This document shows positions 24,447 to 32,967 of a stretch of DNA of 64,000 bases, in pieces. The position numbers and the translations under genes are program-made. This DNA is from Lachnospiraceae bacterium UBA935 (GTDB lineage Bacteria; Bacillota; Clostridia; Lachnospirales; Lachnospiraceae): positions 17,707 to 81,706 of the forward strand of contig DBDJ01000026.1 in assembly GCA_002293525.1 (NCBI GenBank). The letters are read 5' to 3'. Position 1 is the first letter of the stretch; each line of letters begins with the position of its first letter. A model generated the notes under the pieces. That model was given only the letters and a program-made list of their open reading frames with translations. It was not told where the DNA came from and searched no databases.

Positions 24447-27305
24447 ATGGAAAACATACCAATGAGTGAAAGAGAGCGAAAGAATGCCGAAACGGCATAT
24501 CTGACCGCAGCGGCAGGAATGGTCCTGCTGGAAAATACGGGGGCCTTGCCGCTGAAAAAGAAGGGTAAAATCGCCCTTTTCGGTGTTGGGGCCGTGAGGA
24601 CAGTCCGGGGCGGAACTGGCTCGGGAGATCCTTTTAACGGCGGCCTGAGCGGCGGCGGCAATGTTTTGGTTGACCAGTCCCCCCGATATCATATTCATAT
24701 CCTGGACGCTTTTGAGGCGGGGGGCTATGAAGTGGTGACAGCGGCTGACCTGCGGATTCTGGCAGAGCAATATGACAGCCGGAAAATAAAGCAGGAAAAT
24801 CAGGTCATGCATACGTTTGTATTTCCCGAACCATTCCTTACAGATGATGAAGTGAAGGCGGCAGCACACCAAAGCGACACCGCTATCTTTGTTATTTCCC
24901 GCAATTCCGGCGAAGGCAGCGACCGGCAGATGTTAAGCCAGGCCAAAGATTTCCCCGGGGCGGCTGAGATCGGCGATTACCTGCTGTCTGCGCAGGAAAA
25001 AGACAATCTGCGCCTTGTCAGAACCTATTTCAAAGAACTGATCGTGATCCTGAACGTCGGCGGGATCATTGATCTGAGCGAAGTCAAAATGATCCAGCCG
25101 GACAGTATCCTGCTAATGGGGCTGGCTGGCCAGGAAGGCGGCCGGGCTGTCCGGGACGTGCTGAACGCAACACTGGTGCCGTCGGGAAAGCTGACCGATA
25201 CATGGGCTGCCAGATATGCCGACTATCCTGCGGCGGCGACCTTTGCCAACAACGACGGCAATGTAGAACAGGAAATGTATCAGGAAGGGATCTTTGTAGG
25301 CTACCGCTATTTTGACAGCTTTGACATGAAACCGCTTTATGAGTTTGGCTTTGGTAAAAGTTATACTGATTTTACCGTCAGCATCAAGACCCTGCAAGAG
25401 AAAGATCATTTCCTCAGGGTGGAAGGCGAAATCACCAATATCGGAAACTATCCCGGAGCCGAAGTGCTTCAGCTGTATGTAACCGCTGCCAATACGGGGG
25501 CAGACATGCCCTGGCAGGAGCTGAAAGCCTTTGCTAAAACAGCCATCCTGGAACCGGGAGAGACACAGACGGTGGTGCTTGAGACGGAAATCAGGGAGCT
25601 GGCGATCTATGAAGAAGCTTCTTCCGCTTATGTAGTAAAAAAAGGCATTTACCTGTTCCACGCAGGAACTTCATCAAGGATGACCAAGCCAGTCGGCAAA
25701 GTGCTGATCGAGGCCGATATCCTGACCGATAAGGCCGCTATGATTCTGCCGCTGCCCGGCGGTCTGGAGGAATTACAGCACCGTAATGACGCCGATGAAG
25801 AGGATTTTTATCCCGGCTTGCCGGAAATCAGATTAAGCCATCAAGAAATGAAACTTTCGGTTCAGGAAAGGGAAGCGGCGATCCGGAATCAGACGGTTAT
25901 CACCTACACGACAGATTCGGCTTACCGGAGCATCCAGCCATATGAAAAGGTCGCTCTTGTACCCGCCCGGCAGGTCATGTGGGCGGATGTGCTGGCCGGG
26001 CGAGTTACTTACGAAACATTAGTAGCACAGATGACCGACGAAGAGCTGGCGGCACTGAACTGCGGAACCGGCTGGGGCGTAGCGGACGAAAACAATCCGG
26101 TCATCGGAGAAAACTCAGAAAGCGTACCCGGAGCGGCCGGAGAAACAACCCACATCCTGGAAGAAAAATACGGCATACCCTCAATCGTTCTGGTAGACGG
26201 GCCGGGCGGGATCCGGATCCGACAGGAATACGAAGCCCTTAATCTACAGACTGGGCAAAAAGAACAGCGTCATCGCTATTGCACGGCATGGCCTTCAGGA
26301 ACACTTTTAGCGCAAAGCTTCGATTCCGGCATCATGGCGGCAGTCGGCCGGGCCATGGCCGTAGAGATGAAAGAAATCGGCGCCCATATACTATTAGCGC
26401 CGGGAATGAACATACACCGCGATCCGCTGTGCGGCCGGAACTTCGAATATTATTCGGAAGATCCGTATGTTTCGGGCATTATGGCGGCGGCCTTCGTGTC
26501 CGGAATGCAGGAGAGCGGCCTTGGCGTGGGCGCATGTATTAAGCATTATGCCGCCAACAATCAGGAAACCAACCGTTCTGCGGTGGACGAATGGATCGGT
26601 CAGCGGGCACTTCGGGAGATTTACCTTAAGGGCTTTGAAATCGCCGTCCGGAAATCACAGCCATTTGCCATCATGACTTCCTATAACTTGATTAACCAGG
26701 TTCCGACCGCCGACAGCTATGACCTATGTACGGCCCTGGCCAGAGGAGAATGGGATTTCCAAGGCCTGATTATGACCGACTGGAACGGCGGAAGCAGCAG
26801 CGCAAGTAAATCCATGCATGCCGGCAATGATCTGATCATGCCGGGCGGAAAGAGCAAAATCAGAGAGATACTGCTGGCGCTCAAACAGATGGAACCGGTC
26901 TTTGATGAAAAAGGACAGATTCTCTTCACCAAAGTCTTTGAACAGCTCCCTTTTTATGAAGAATATTGGAACTCATTTCAATTAAAAGCCGACGGTCAGG
27001 AGCGGTGCACTGCTGTGGTAGGGGACGGCCATCAGGCAACTATGGAAGGAGATAAGATCATGGTTGACCATGAGCCGGTCTATACAGCAGTCACCGGCCG
27101 CCACGAATTCATCCGTTCCGCCGGGAAAGCCGAACCGTTTCAAACTCCTTTGACTAATCAGATGGCGGAACTAGGTAAGGACGGACGTGAAATCATATAT
27201 TACGGAGAATACGACCGCCATCAGACCATATGCCGGGGCGACCTGCAGAAATGTGCGGTGCATATTCTGACCGTTCTTAGGAGGGTGAAGGAGGAATGCC
27301 TATGA
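24447..27305 (+). CDS. Beta-glucosidase-type GH3 with permuted domain order
   Basis: The 952-residue glycoside hydrolase family 3 enzyme has its domains in reversed order. The alpha/beta sandwich domain comes first (MVLLENTGALPLKKKGKIALFG near residues 20-50), then a fibronectin-III-like domain (YEFGFGKSYTDFTV, about 290-400). The (alpha/beta)8 barrel comes last, with GTGWGVADENNPV, ILLAPGMNIHRDPLCGRNFEYYSEDP and the nucleophile Asp778 in GLIMTDWNGGSS. This order is known from Ruminococcus and Butyrivibrio beta-glucosidases. There is no signal peptide, so it hydrolyses imported beta-glycosides. Its stop overlaps the permease start (ATGA at 27302-27305). It cannot be told from sequence whether glucose, xylose or another sugar is released. 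Confidence 0.92.
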   Translation: MENIPMSERERKNAETAYLTAAAGMVLLENTGALPLKKKGKIALFGVGAVRTVRGGTGSGDPFNGGLSGGGNVLVDQSPRYHIHILDAFEAGGYEVVTAADLRILAEQYDSRKIKQENQVMHTFVFPEPFLTDDEVKAAAHQSDTAIFVISRNSGEGSDRQMLSQAKDFPGAAEIGDYLLSAQEKDNLRLVRTYFKELIVILNVGGIIDLSEVKMIQPDSILLMGLAGQEGGRAVRDVLNATLVPSGKLTDTWAARYADYPAAATFANNDGNVEQEMYQEGIFVGYRYFDSFDMKPLYEFGFGKSYTDFTVSIKTLQEKDHFLRVEGEITNIGNYPGAEVLQLYVTAANTGADMPWQELKAFAKTAILEPGETQTVVLETEIRELAIYEEASSAYVVKKGIYLFHAGTSSRMTKPVGKVLIEADILTDKAAMILPLPGGLEELQHRNDADEEDFYPGLPEIRLSHQEMKLSVQEREAAIRNQTVITYTTDSAYRSIQPYEKVALVPARQVMWADVLAGRVTYETLVAQMTDEELAALNCGTGWGVADENNPVIGENSESVPGAAGETTHILEEKYGIPSIVLVDGPGGIRIRQEYEALNLQTGQKEQRHRYCTAWPSGTLLAQSFDSGIMAAVGRAMAVEMKEIGAHILLAPGMNIHRDPLCGRNFEYYSEDPYVSGIMAAAFVSGMQESGLGVGACIKHYAANNQETNRSAVDEWIGQRALREIYLKGFEIAVRKSQPFAIMTSYNLINQVPTADSYDLCTALARGEWDFQGLIMTDWNGGSSSASKSMHAGNDLIMPGGKSKIREILLALKQMEPVFDEKGQILFTKVFEQLPFYEEYWNSFQLKADGQERCTAVVGDGHQATMEGDKIMVDHEPVYTAVTGRHEFIRSAGKAEPFQTPLTNQMAELGKDGREIIYYGEYDRHQTICRGDLQKCAVHILTVLRRVKEECL

Positions 27306-28231
27306 TTACCAGATCTATATCTAAGCAGTTTAAGAAAAATCTAATCCGGTCAATACCGCTATACTTTATGCTGTTACCGACACTGGCATATATTTTTATC
27401 AATAACTATATTCCCATGGCAGGGATCGTCGTGGCCTTTAAGAAATATTCGGCCCGGCTGGGAATCTGGGGCAGCGATTCAGTGGGCTTTTCCAACTTTA
27501 CCTATCTGTTCCGCAATGACGCTACCATCCTGATCCGAAACACGCTCCTTTACAATACAGCATTTATTTTCCTGGATCTCTTTTTTGGCATCGTGATTGC
27601 CATTATGGTTACCGATATCTTCCATAAAAAAGCCAGAAAAATTTATCAGAGCGCCATACTGCTGCCATTTCTAGTCTCCATGGTCATCGTGAGCTATATC
27701 GTCTATGCTTTTCTTTCGACCGAAAACGGGATGATAAACGCAATTCTCAGTTCGCTGGGGCAGGAAGAAGTGATGTGGTATGCCACCCCCCGCTACTGGC
27801 CGTTCATTCTGAGCTTTGTCCACTTATGGAAAGGCGTAGGCTACGGCTGCATGATCTACATCGCCGGCATCGCCGGAATCGATCCGGCTTTATACGAAGC
27901 GGCCAAGCTGGACGGGGCATCCAAGTGGCATCAGATCCGCTATATTACGCTGCCTGCCCTGGTTCCGTCGCTGACCACGCTGCTGCTCTTAAGCGTGGGC
28001 CGGATTTTCAACTCCGATTTCGGCTTGTTTTACCAAGTACCGCAGAATTCCGGCGCCCTTTTCGATGTCACCAACACCATTGATACCTATGTTTACCGGG
28101 CCCTGATATCCGTCGGCGGCATCGGGCGGTCTTCAGCGGCAAGTGTATTCCAGTCGCTGGTGGGCTTTATCCTGGTGGTAGCAAGCAACTTTATCGTCAG
28201 GAAAATCAATAAGGATAACGCCATTTTCTAG
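27302..28231 (+). CDS. ABC sugar importer permease (LplB-like, importer 2)
   Basis: A permease of 309 residues. I start it at ATG 27302, which makes an ATGA overlap with the GH3 stop and sits seven bases after AAGGAGG; an in-frame ATG at 27296 is too close to that site. About six membrane segments, the EAA loop LYEAAKLDGASKWHQIRYIT and the LplB-like N-terminus IPLYFMLLPTLAYIFINNY are visible. It is highly similar to the importer 1 permease at 6607. It acts with the 28240 permease and the 22712 binding protein; the ATPase is not encoded here. Confidence 0.92.
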   Translation: MITRSISKQFKKNLIRSIPLYFMLLPTLAYIFINNYIPMAGIVVAFKKYSARLGIWGSDSVGFSNFTYLFRNDATILIRNTLLYNTAFIFLDLFFGIVIAIMVTDIFHKKARKIYQSAILLPFLVSMVIVSYIVYAFLSTENGMINAILSSLGQEEVMWYATPRYWPFILSFVHLWKGVGYGCMIYIAGIAGIDPALYEAAKLDGASKWHQIRYITLPALVPSLTTLLLLSVGRIFNSDFGLFYQVPQNSGALFDVTNTIDTYVYRALISVGGIGRSSAASVFQSLVGFILVVASNFIVRKINKDNAIF

Positions 28232-28239
28232 GAGGAGCC

Positions 28240-29130
28240 ATGATTAAATCAAAGAGTTTTTATGCCTATCAATCTGTAATCCATTTTATTTTAATACTCA
28301 TTACCCTGATTGTGGTGGTTCCCATCATACTGCTGTTTATGTCTTCCATATCTTCGGAAAAAGCCCTGATCAGCAACGGTTATTCCTTCTTTCCGTCCGA
28401 GTTCAGCCTGGAAGCTTACCGCTATATCTGGCTCAACCGCGGAACCGTATTCAGGGCCTACGGCATGACCATCCTGATAACCGTCATCGGAACCGTGTCC
28501 AACGTCCTGCTTTCATCCATGGCAGCTTATGCCCTTTCCGACAAAAAACTCGTCTTCCGCCGTCTCATCAACTTCTTCATCTTTTTCACGATGATTTTCA
28601 ACGGCGGACTGGTTCCGGCTTATATTATGTGGACGACAGTATTTCAGATCAAAAATACGATCTGGGCCCTGCTGCTGCCCAATCTCCTCATTAATCCGAT
28701 GAGCGTCATCTTAATCCGCACCCACATGATGAACTCGGTGCCGGAATCGCTCTACGAAGTCGCCAAAATCGACGGTGCAGGCCACCGCGTATTATTTACC
28801 AAGATCTCCCTCCCCCTAAGCAAGCCGATCTTAGTAACGATGGGCCTGTTTTCCGGCCTGGCCTACTGGAATGACTGGACCAACGGCCTTTACTATCTGA
28901 CCGATTCCAAATACTACAGCATTCAGGTCCTCTTAAATAAAATGATCCAGGACATCCAAGCGATTCAGGCCAATTCCATAGCCGCCTCAGCCGGAACCGC
29001 CATGACCGTTCCCCAGATATCCATCCGCATGGCCATAGCCTTTGTAGCACTGCTGCCGGTTCTGATCATTTACCCCTTCCTCCAGAAATATTTTGCGGAA
29101 GGCATCGCCCTAGGCGCCGTAAAAGGCTAA
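28240..29130 (+). CDS. ABC sugar importer permease (LplC-like, importer 2)
   Basis: The 296-residue second permease of importer 2, eight bases after the first with ribosome site TAGGAGGAGCC. Six membrane segments, the EAA loop SLYEVAKIDGAGHRVLFTKIS and the family C-terminus FLQKYFAEGIALGAVKG are visible. The stop is followed by about 150 AT-rich bases in which CTAAGCA-type words recur. The next gene, an esterase, then begins, so all may share a transcript. Confidence 0.92.
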   Translation: MIKSKSFYAYQSVIHFILILITLIVVVPIILLFMSSISSEKALISNGYSFFPSEFSLEAYRYIWLNRGTVFRAYGMTILITVIGTVSNVLLSSMAAYALSDKKLVFRRLINFFIFFTMIFNGGLVPAYIMWTTVFQIKNTIWALLLPNLLINPMSVILIRTHMMNSVPESLYEVAKIDGAGHRVLFTKISLPLSKPILVTMGLFSGLAYWNDWTNGLYYLTDSKYYSIQVLLNKMIQDIQAIQANSIAASAGTAMTVPQISIRMAIAFVALLPVLIIYPFLQKYFAEGIALGAVKG

Positions 29131-29288
29131 ACTAATATTAAGCATTATAATTGCTAAGCTCCATAATTCTAAGCATTTTATAATTCTAAGCAGTTTATTA
29201 ATTACAACAAAATACAAAGCAATAAATAATACAAAGCAATAAATAATTCAAGCAATTTAAATTCTTAGTATAAGAAAGGAAGCAGCAA

Positions 29289-30143
29289 ATGGGAGTAATT
29301 AAATTTAATTTTTTATCAAAAGAACTAGGCATGCAGACCAACATATCAGTTTGTATTCCGACCTTCAGTTTTGCAGATATGTATAACGGCAGAACCGAAG
29401 TCTATGTCCCGGGCATGAAGTATCAGGTACTATATCTGCTTCACGGAGGAAGCGGCGATGACAGTGATTTCATCCATTTCAGCAATATCGTTCGCTATGC
29501 AGATGAAAACAAGATAGCGGTAGTAATGCCCTGTGATTATAATGCCGCTTACAATGATGACCCTTACGGACCAAAGTATTATTCTTATCTGGTAAACGAA
29601 CTTCCGGAAGTATGCAAAAGCATTTTCCCTATTTCCGACAAAAGAGAAGATACATTTATCGCCGGTCTGTCAATGGGCTCCCATGGGGCGATGAAAATCG
29701 CGATGAATCATCCGGAACGGTTTGCGGCGGCACTCCTCATGTCAGGTGCTTCATACCGACCGGGAGTACCCACCTTTGTTCCGACCCAAAATGGCGTCTT
29801 CGACCTGGAGACAAAGCCGCAGGGCCCACCGTTTAATGCTGCCGGCGACAAGTTTCAAGATCCGGACTATATCAAAGGAACGGTCAATGATGTTTTTGCC
29901 ATCGCCAAAGAAAACGCCGAAAGCGGAAAGAAACTCCCCAAAGTATTTTTCCGCGTGGGAGATTGCGATCATGCTTTATACCGCGCTCAGCTGGCAAACA
30001 AAGACCTGCAAGCCTGGGGCTATGACACCAAGTTTGAGGTAGTAGAAGGCCTAGGGCATGAGTGGGATCTTTGGGATTCGTCACTCCGTCTGGCTTTACG
30101 TGAATGGCTACCCTTAAAACACCAGGTGATCTACCCAGAGTGA
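29289..30143 (+). CDS. Cytoplasmic esterase, esterase D / CE1-like
   Basis: The 284-residue alpha/beta hydrolase has a clear triad: Ser128 in GLSMGSHG, an acid in FRVGDCDHALY, a histidine in GLGHEWDLWD, and oxyanion LLHGGSGDD. No signal peptide. It resembles the 10152 and 30239 products. It follows the importer 2 permeases on the same strand. The start at ATG 29289 is behind GAAAGGAAGCAG. A likely role is removal of acetyl or hydroxycinnamoyl groups from sugars brought in by importer 2 before GH3 action; this is inference from context. Confidence 0.87.
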   Translation: MGVIKFNFLSKELGMQTNISVCIPTFSFADMYNGRTEVYVPGMKYQVLYLLHGGSGDDSDFIHFSNIVRYADENKIAVVMPCDYNAAYNDDPYGPKYYSYLVNELPEVCKSIFPISDKREDTFIAGLSMGSHGAMKIAMNHPERFAAALLMSGASYRPGVPTFVPTQNGVFDLETKPQGPPFNAAGDKFQDPDYIKGTVNDVFAIAKENAESGKKLPKVFFRVGDCDHALYRAQLANKDLQAWGYDTKFEVVEGLGHEWDLWDSSLRLALREWLPLKHQVIYPE

Positions 30144-30174
30144 GGGTGTTAAAATGTGCATTGTGAAAGCGGGT

Positions 30175-30206
30175 GGCCCTCCGCCCCCGAGCCTTCAGAC
30201 CACCAC
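30175..30206. repeat. GC-rich dispersed motif, copy 1
   Basis: A 32-base segment (GGCCCTCCG, then CCCCCGAGCCTT, then CAGACCACCAC) recurs with one indel and one substitution in its core at 43562-43593. It lies in the short gap between two esterase genes and is much more GC-rich than its surroundings. Confidence 0.65.
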
Positions 30207-30238
30207 AATAAATAGAAAAAAACAAAAAGGAGAAAAAC

Positions 30239-31036
30239 ATGGCAAAGTTTACCTGCAATTTCATTTCATACTCACTAAAACGAGCGGTGGATATCACCGT
30301 AATTATTCCTTCCGTGACGTTTCCGGAAACATGCGGAGACGGAAACATCAAGGGCGTGATTCCGAAACATAAGAAAGAGGAAAAATTCCCAGTCATTTAC
30401 CTTCTTCACGGTGTAGGCAATGACCACGCAACATGGAACTCCTATACAAGCGTGGAACTATATGCCGAAGAACGCAATATTGCCGTAGTCATGCTCTCAG
30501 CCGAAAATAAAATGTATGTCAACCATGGCGGTAATGCCTTCATGGGCGATTACTTCTATGATTTCATCGAAGAAGAACTGCCAGACTTTATCAGTCAAAT
30601 GTTCCCCATCTCCAGCAAGCCAGAAGACACCTATCTGGCAGGCCTTTCCATGGGAGCCTTCGGAACCATGATCCACGGTCTAAAAAACCCCACAAAATAC
30701 CGCGCCCTAGGAGCCTTTTCTGCCGGCATATTCCTGCCGCCGTCAGAGGAAGAAAATTGGGATCCAGAATACAATCCCCTGCTGGTAACCCAAGACCTTG
30801 CCGCAAAAGGCATAAAGAACCTTAAAATCTTCATGAGCTGCGGCGACAAAGACCCTCTTTTTGAAGGCTGCCAAAAATCCGCGGATATTTTAAAAGAAAA
30901 CGGACAAGATGTTACATGGGTACCAGTTGCCGGCTACGCTCACGAATGGCGACTATGGAATCAACTGATCGAGCAGTTTATGGACTGGATTCCCCGCACC
31001 GATTATTTCAGCACCCTAGGCAACCGCAAAATATAA
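30239..31036 (+). CDS. Cytoplasmic esterase, esterase D / CE1-like
   Basis: A 265-residue alpha/beta hydrolase with Ser137 in GLSMGAFG, an acid in MSCGDKDPLF, a histidine in GYAHEWRLWN and oxyanion LLHGVGND. No signal peptide. It is the fourth active-looking member of the esterase D-like set in this window and lies 95 bases after the third. The start at ATG 30239 has AAAAAGGAGAAAAAC. The gene is followed by a large hairpin repeat (31054-31319) that separates it from the carboxylesterase. Probably part of the importer 2 operon. Substrate unknown. Confidence 0.87.
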   Translation: MAKFTCNFISYSLKRAVDITVIIPSVTFPETCGDGNIKGVIPKHKKEEKFPVIYLLHGVGNDHATWNSYTSVELYAEERNIAVVMLSAENKMYVNHGGNAFMGDYFYDFIEEELPDFISQMFPISSKPEDTYLAGLSMGAFGTMIHGLKNPTKYRALGAFSAGIFLPPSEEENWDPEYNPLLVTQDLAAKGIKNLKIFMSCGDKDPLFEGCQKSADILKENGQDVTWVPVAGYAHEWRLWNQLIEQFMDWIPRTDYFSTLGNRKI

Positions 31037-31053
31037 GGCCTGCCAATAAAATA

Positions 31054-31319
31054 ACTACCAGTTGCGATTCCGAATCGTCATATTGTGCAAGCTTCATCTG
31101 CTCCGGTGACTTACGGTAGAAAATTAGTACATCTTAGTTTTACACGTAACGAAAGTATAGTGATGGGCGGCCAAGGATGGCGGCACGGGAACTGCCAATA
31201 TTGGGGGTGAAAAACTTAGTTGTACTTATTTTCGGGAGTCGGAACCGGAGCAGATGAAGCTTGCACAATATGACGATGACCGTCCAACATAAAGCTTGCG
31301 CAATATGACGATGACCGTC
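31054..31319 (+). repeat. Long-hairpin repeat element, copy 1
   Basis: The 32-base arms 31075-31106 and 31245-31276 are perfectly complementary. Inside are a second, imperfect pair (around 31110-31145 and 31206-31240) and a GC-rich loop with GGATGGCGG. The left edge reads ACTACCAGTTG and CCGAATCG. The right edge GATGACCGTC occurs twice because the right arm end (AAGCTTGC to GACCGTC) is tandemly duplicated at 31292-31319. It sits 37 bases before the carboxylesterase start. A minus-strand ORF here is a product of the repeat. Confidence 0.85.
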
Positions 31320-31356
31320 TAGCAAACACACATAAAACCCCACCAGGAGGATCCCC

Positions 31357-32877
31357 ATGAAATTTTACTCAGACTCAACCGGCCCCATCGTAACCACCGA
31401 CAAAGGCAAGATCCGCGGCTTCCAATTCAACGACATCTACCAGTTCCGCGGCGTACCATACGCAAAAGCCAACCGCTTCGCCGTCCCAGAAGAAATCGCC
31501 CCCTTCGACGACATAAAAGACATGTTCAACTACGGCAACGTCTGCAGAACCATGTTCCCAGACAGCGCCAATGGCGACCTGATGTCCCCGCATCGGGTCT
31601 GGTTTCAAAGTGAAGACTGCCTGAACCTGAACATCTGGACCCCCACCCTCAAGAAAGAAGACAAGCTCCCCGTTGTAGTCTGGTTCCACGGCGGCGGTTT
31701 CTTCAGCGGTTCATCCATCGAGCAATTTGCCTACGACGGCGAATCCATGAGCCGCAGCGGAAACGTAGTGACAGTAACCGTAAACCACCGTCTCAACGTC
31801 CTAGGCTATCTTGATCTGCGCGGCTTCGGAGAAAAATACGAACGCTCCTGCAACGCCGGCAACCTGGATCTCATCGCTGCCCTCAAATGGATCAATAAAA
31901 ACATCGCCGGTTTCGGCGGCGATCCGGAGAACGTGACCATATTCGGCCAGTCAGGCGGCGGCGGCAAGGTCATTACGCTGATGCAGATGCCGGAAGCGGA
32001 CGGCTTGTTCCACCGCGCCTTAATCATGAGCGGCGTCCTGGGTAAGATCTTGTCCGACCAAGACCGCGATCATAAACCGGTTATCCAAAGAACCATGGAT
32101 TATCTGCAGGTAACAGAAGTAGAAGCACTTGAAACAGTCCCTTATCAGGAACTGACCCAAGCTTATCTCCGTGCCTACAAAGAACTGATCTCCGAGAAAG
32201 GGATTCCTTTCTTCGGACCGATACGCAACCGCGATTATTGCGGTGATCCAATAAAAGTAGGCTTCACCGAAAACGCCAAAAAGATCCCCGTGATGATCGG
32301 CTCCGTATTCGCAGAATTTTTCCGCTCCTCCTATAAAGAGGATAAAGTGCCGGATGACCAGATGGCGGTTATCATCAAGAACCAGTTCGGCAATGAGGAC
32401 GGCGAACGGCTGATCCGGTCATTTAAGGAAGCATATCCGAAGAAAAACCTGTGCGATATTTACGCGGCTGATACCGCAGCATTTCGTAAGGAAACCAAGA
32501 AATGGATCGCCCAAAGTGCCATAGAGCGGAGCGCGGGAACCTATTCCTACCTGTTTACGCTGGAATTCCCCTTCCATGACGGCACACCGGCCTGGCACTG
32601 CAGTGATATTCCTTTCTTTTTCAACAACCTCGATAAAGTGCCGGTCGTGAATATCGAAGGCGTCTCGGATCGGCTGTGCCGCCAGATATTCACCGCCTTT
32701 ATGAATTTTGTACGTGAGGGAGTTCCTGCGTCCGAGCTGCTTCCCGAGTGGGTTCCCTGCCGCAAGGATGACGAGGCGACGATGATATTTGACCAAGAAT
32801 GCCAGGTCCTTCATAATTTTGATACCGAGTTTGTCCAATGTCATTCGGATTTAGAGGTTACACCTTTTGTATTATAG
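31357..32877 (+). CDS. Type B carboxylesterase/lipase family protein
   Basis: The 506-residue alpha/beta hydrolase of the carboxylesterase family has oxyanion WFHGGGFFSGSS, nucleophile Ser199 in FGQSGGGG, a probable acid Glu320 in GSVFAEFF and histidine 414 in PAWHCSDIPFFF. The SEDCLNLNIWTP block is a family signature. There is no signal peptide. Bacterial members (PnbA-like) hydrolyse small aromatic and acyl esters in the cytoplasm, which fits the deacylation theme. The start at ATG 31357 has CAGGAGGATCCCC. It is monocistronic or follows the hairpin element; a degenerate palindrome (32893-32919) lies after its stop. Confidence 0.9.
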   Translation: MKFYSDSTGPIVTTDKGKIRGFQFNDIYQFRGVPYAKANRFAVPEEIAPFDDIKDMFNYGNVCRTMFPDSANGDLMSPHRVWFQSEDCLNLNIWTPTLKKEDKLPVVVWFHGGGFFSGSSIEQFAYDGESMSRSGNVVTVTVNHRLNVLGYLDLRGFGEKYERSCNAGNLDLIAALKWINKNIAGFGGDPENVTIFGQSGGGGKVITLMQMPEADGLFHRALIMSGVLGKILSDQDRDHKPVIQRTMDYLQVTEVEALETVPYQELTQAYLRAYKELISEKGIPFFGPIRNRDYCGDPIKVGFTENAKKIPVMIGSVFAEFFRSSYKEDKVPDDQMAVIIKNQFGNEDGERLIRSFKEAYPKKNLCDIYAADTAAFRKETKKWIAQSAIERSAGTYSYLFTLEFPFHDGTPAWHCSDIPFFFNNLDKVPVVNIEGVSDRLCRQIFTAFMNFVREGVPASELLPEWVPCRKDDEATMIFDQECQVLHNFDTEFVQCHSDLEVTPFVL

Positions 32878-32892
32878 TTATGCGGCGCTCTA

Positions 32893-32919
32893 AGGAAATA
32901 CTGAAGCATCGGTGTTTCC
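32893..32919. repeat. Dispersed palindrome, copy 4 (degenerate)
   Basis: GGAAATACTG and CGGTGTTTCC, separated by AAGCAT, are a weakened form of the 25-bp palindrome. It lies just after the carboxylesterase and before the second two-component system. Confidence 0.5.
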
Positions 32920-32967
32920 ATAGGTTCACAAGCCGGGCTTTTATGGTATGATCGTAGAGAGGTGAAG

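Noticed and set aside
31140..31358. Minus-strand ORF with the motif KISTTKF, also seen in ORFs at 48655-48918 and 49117-49335
   Set aside because: The shared peptide is only a translation of the long-hairpin repeat. None of the ORFs has a ribosome site, and their frames differ outside the repeat.
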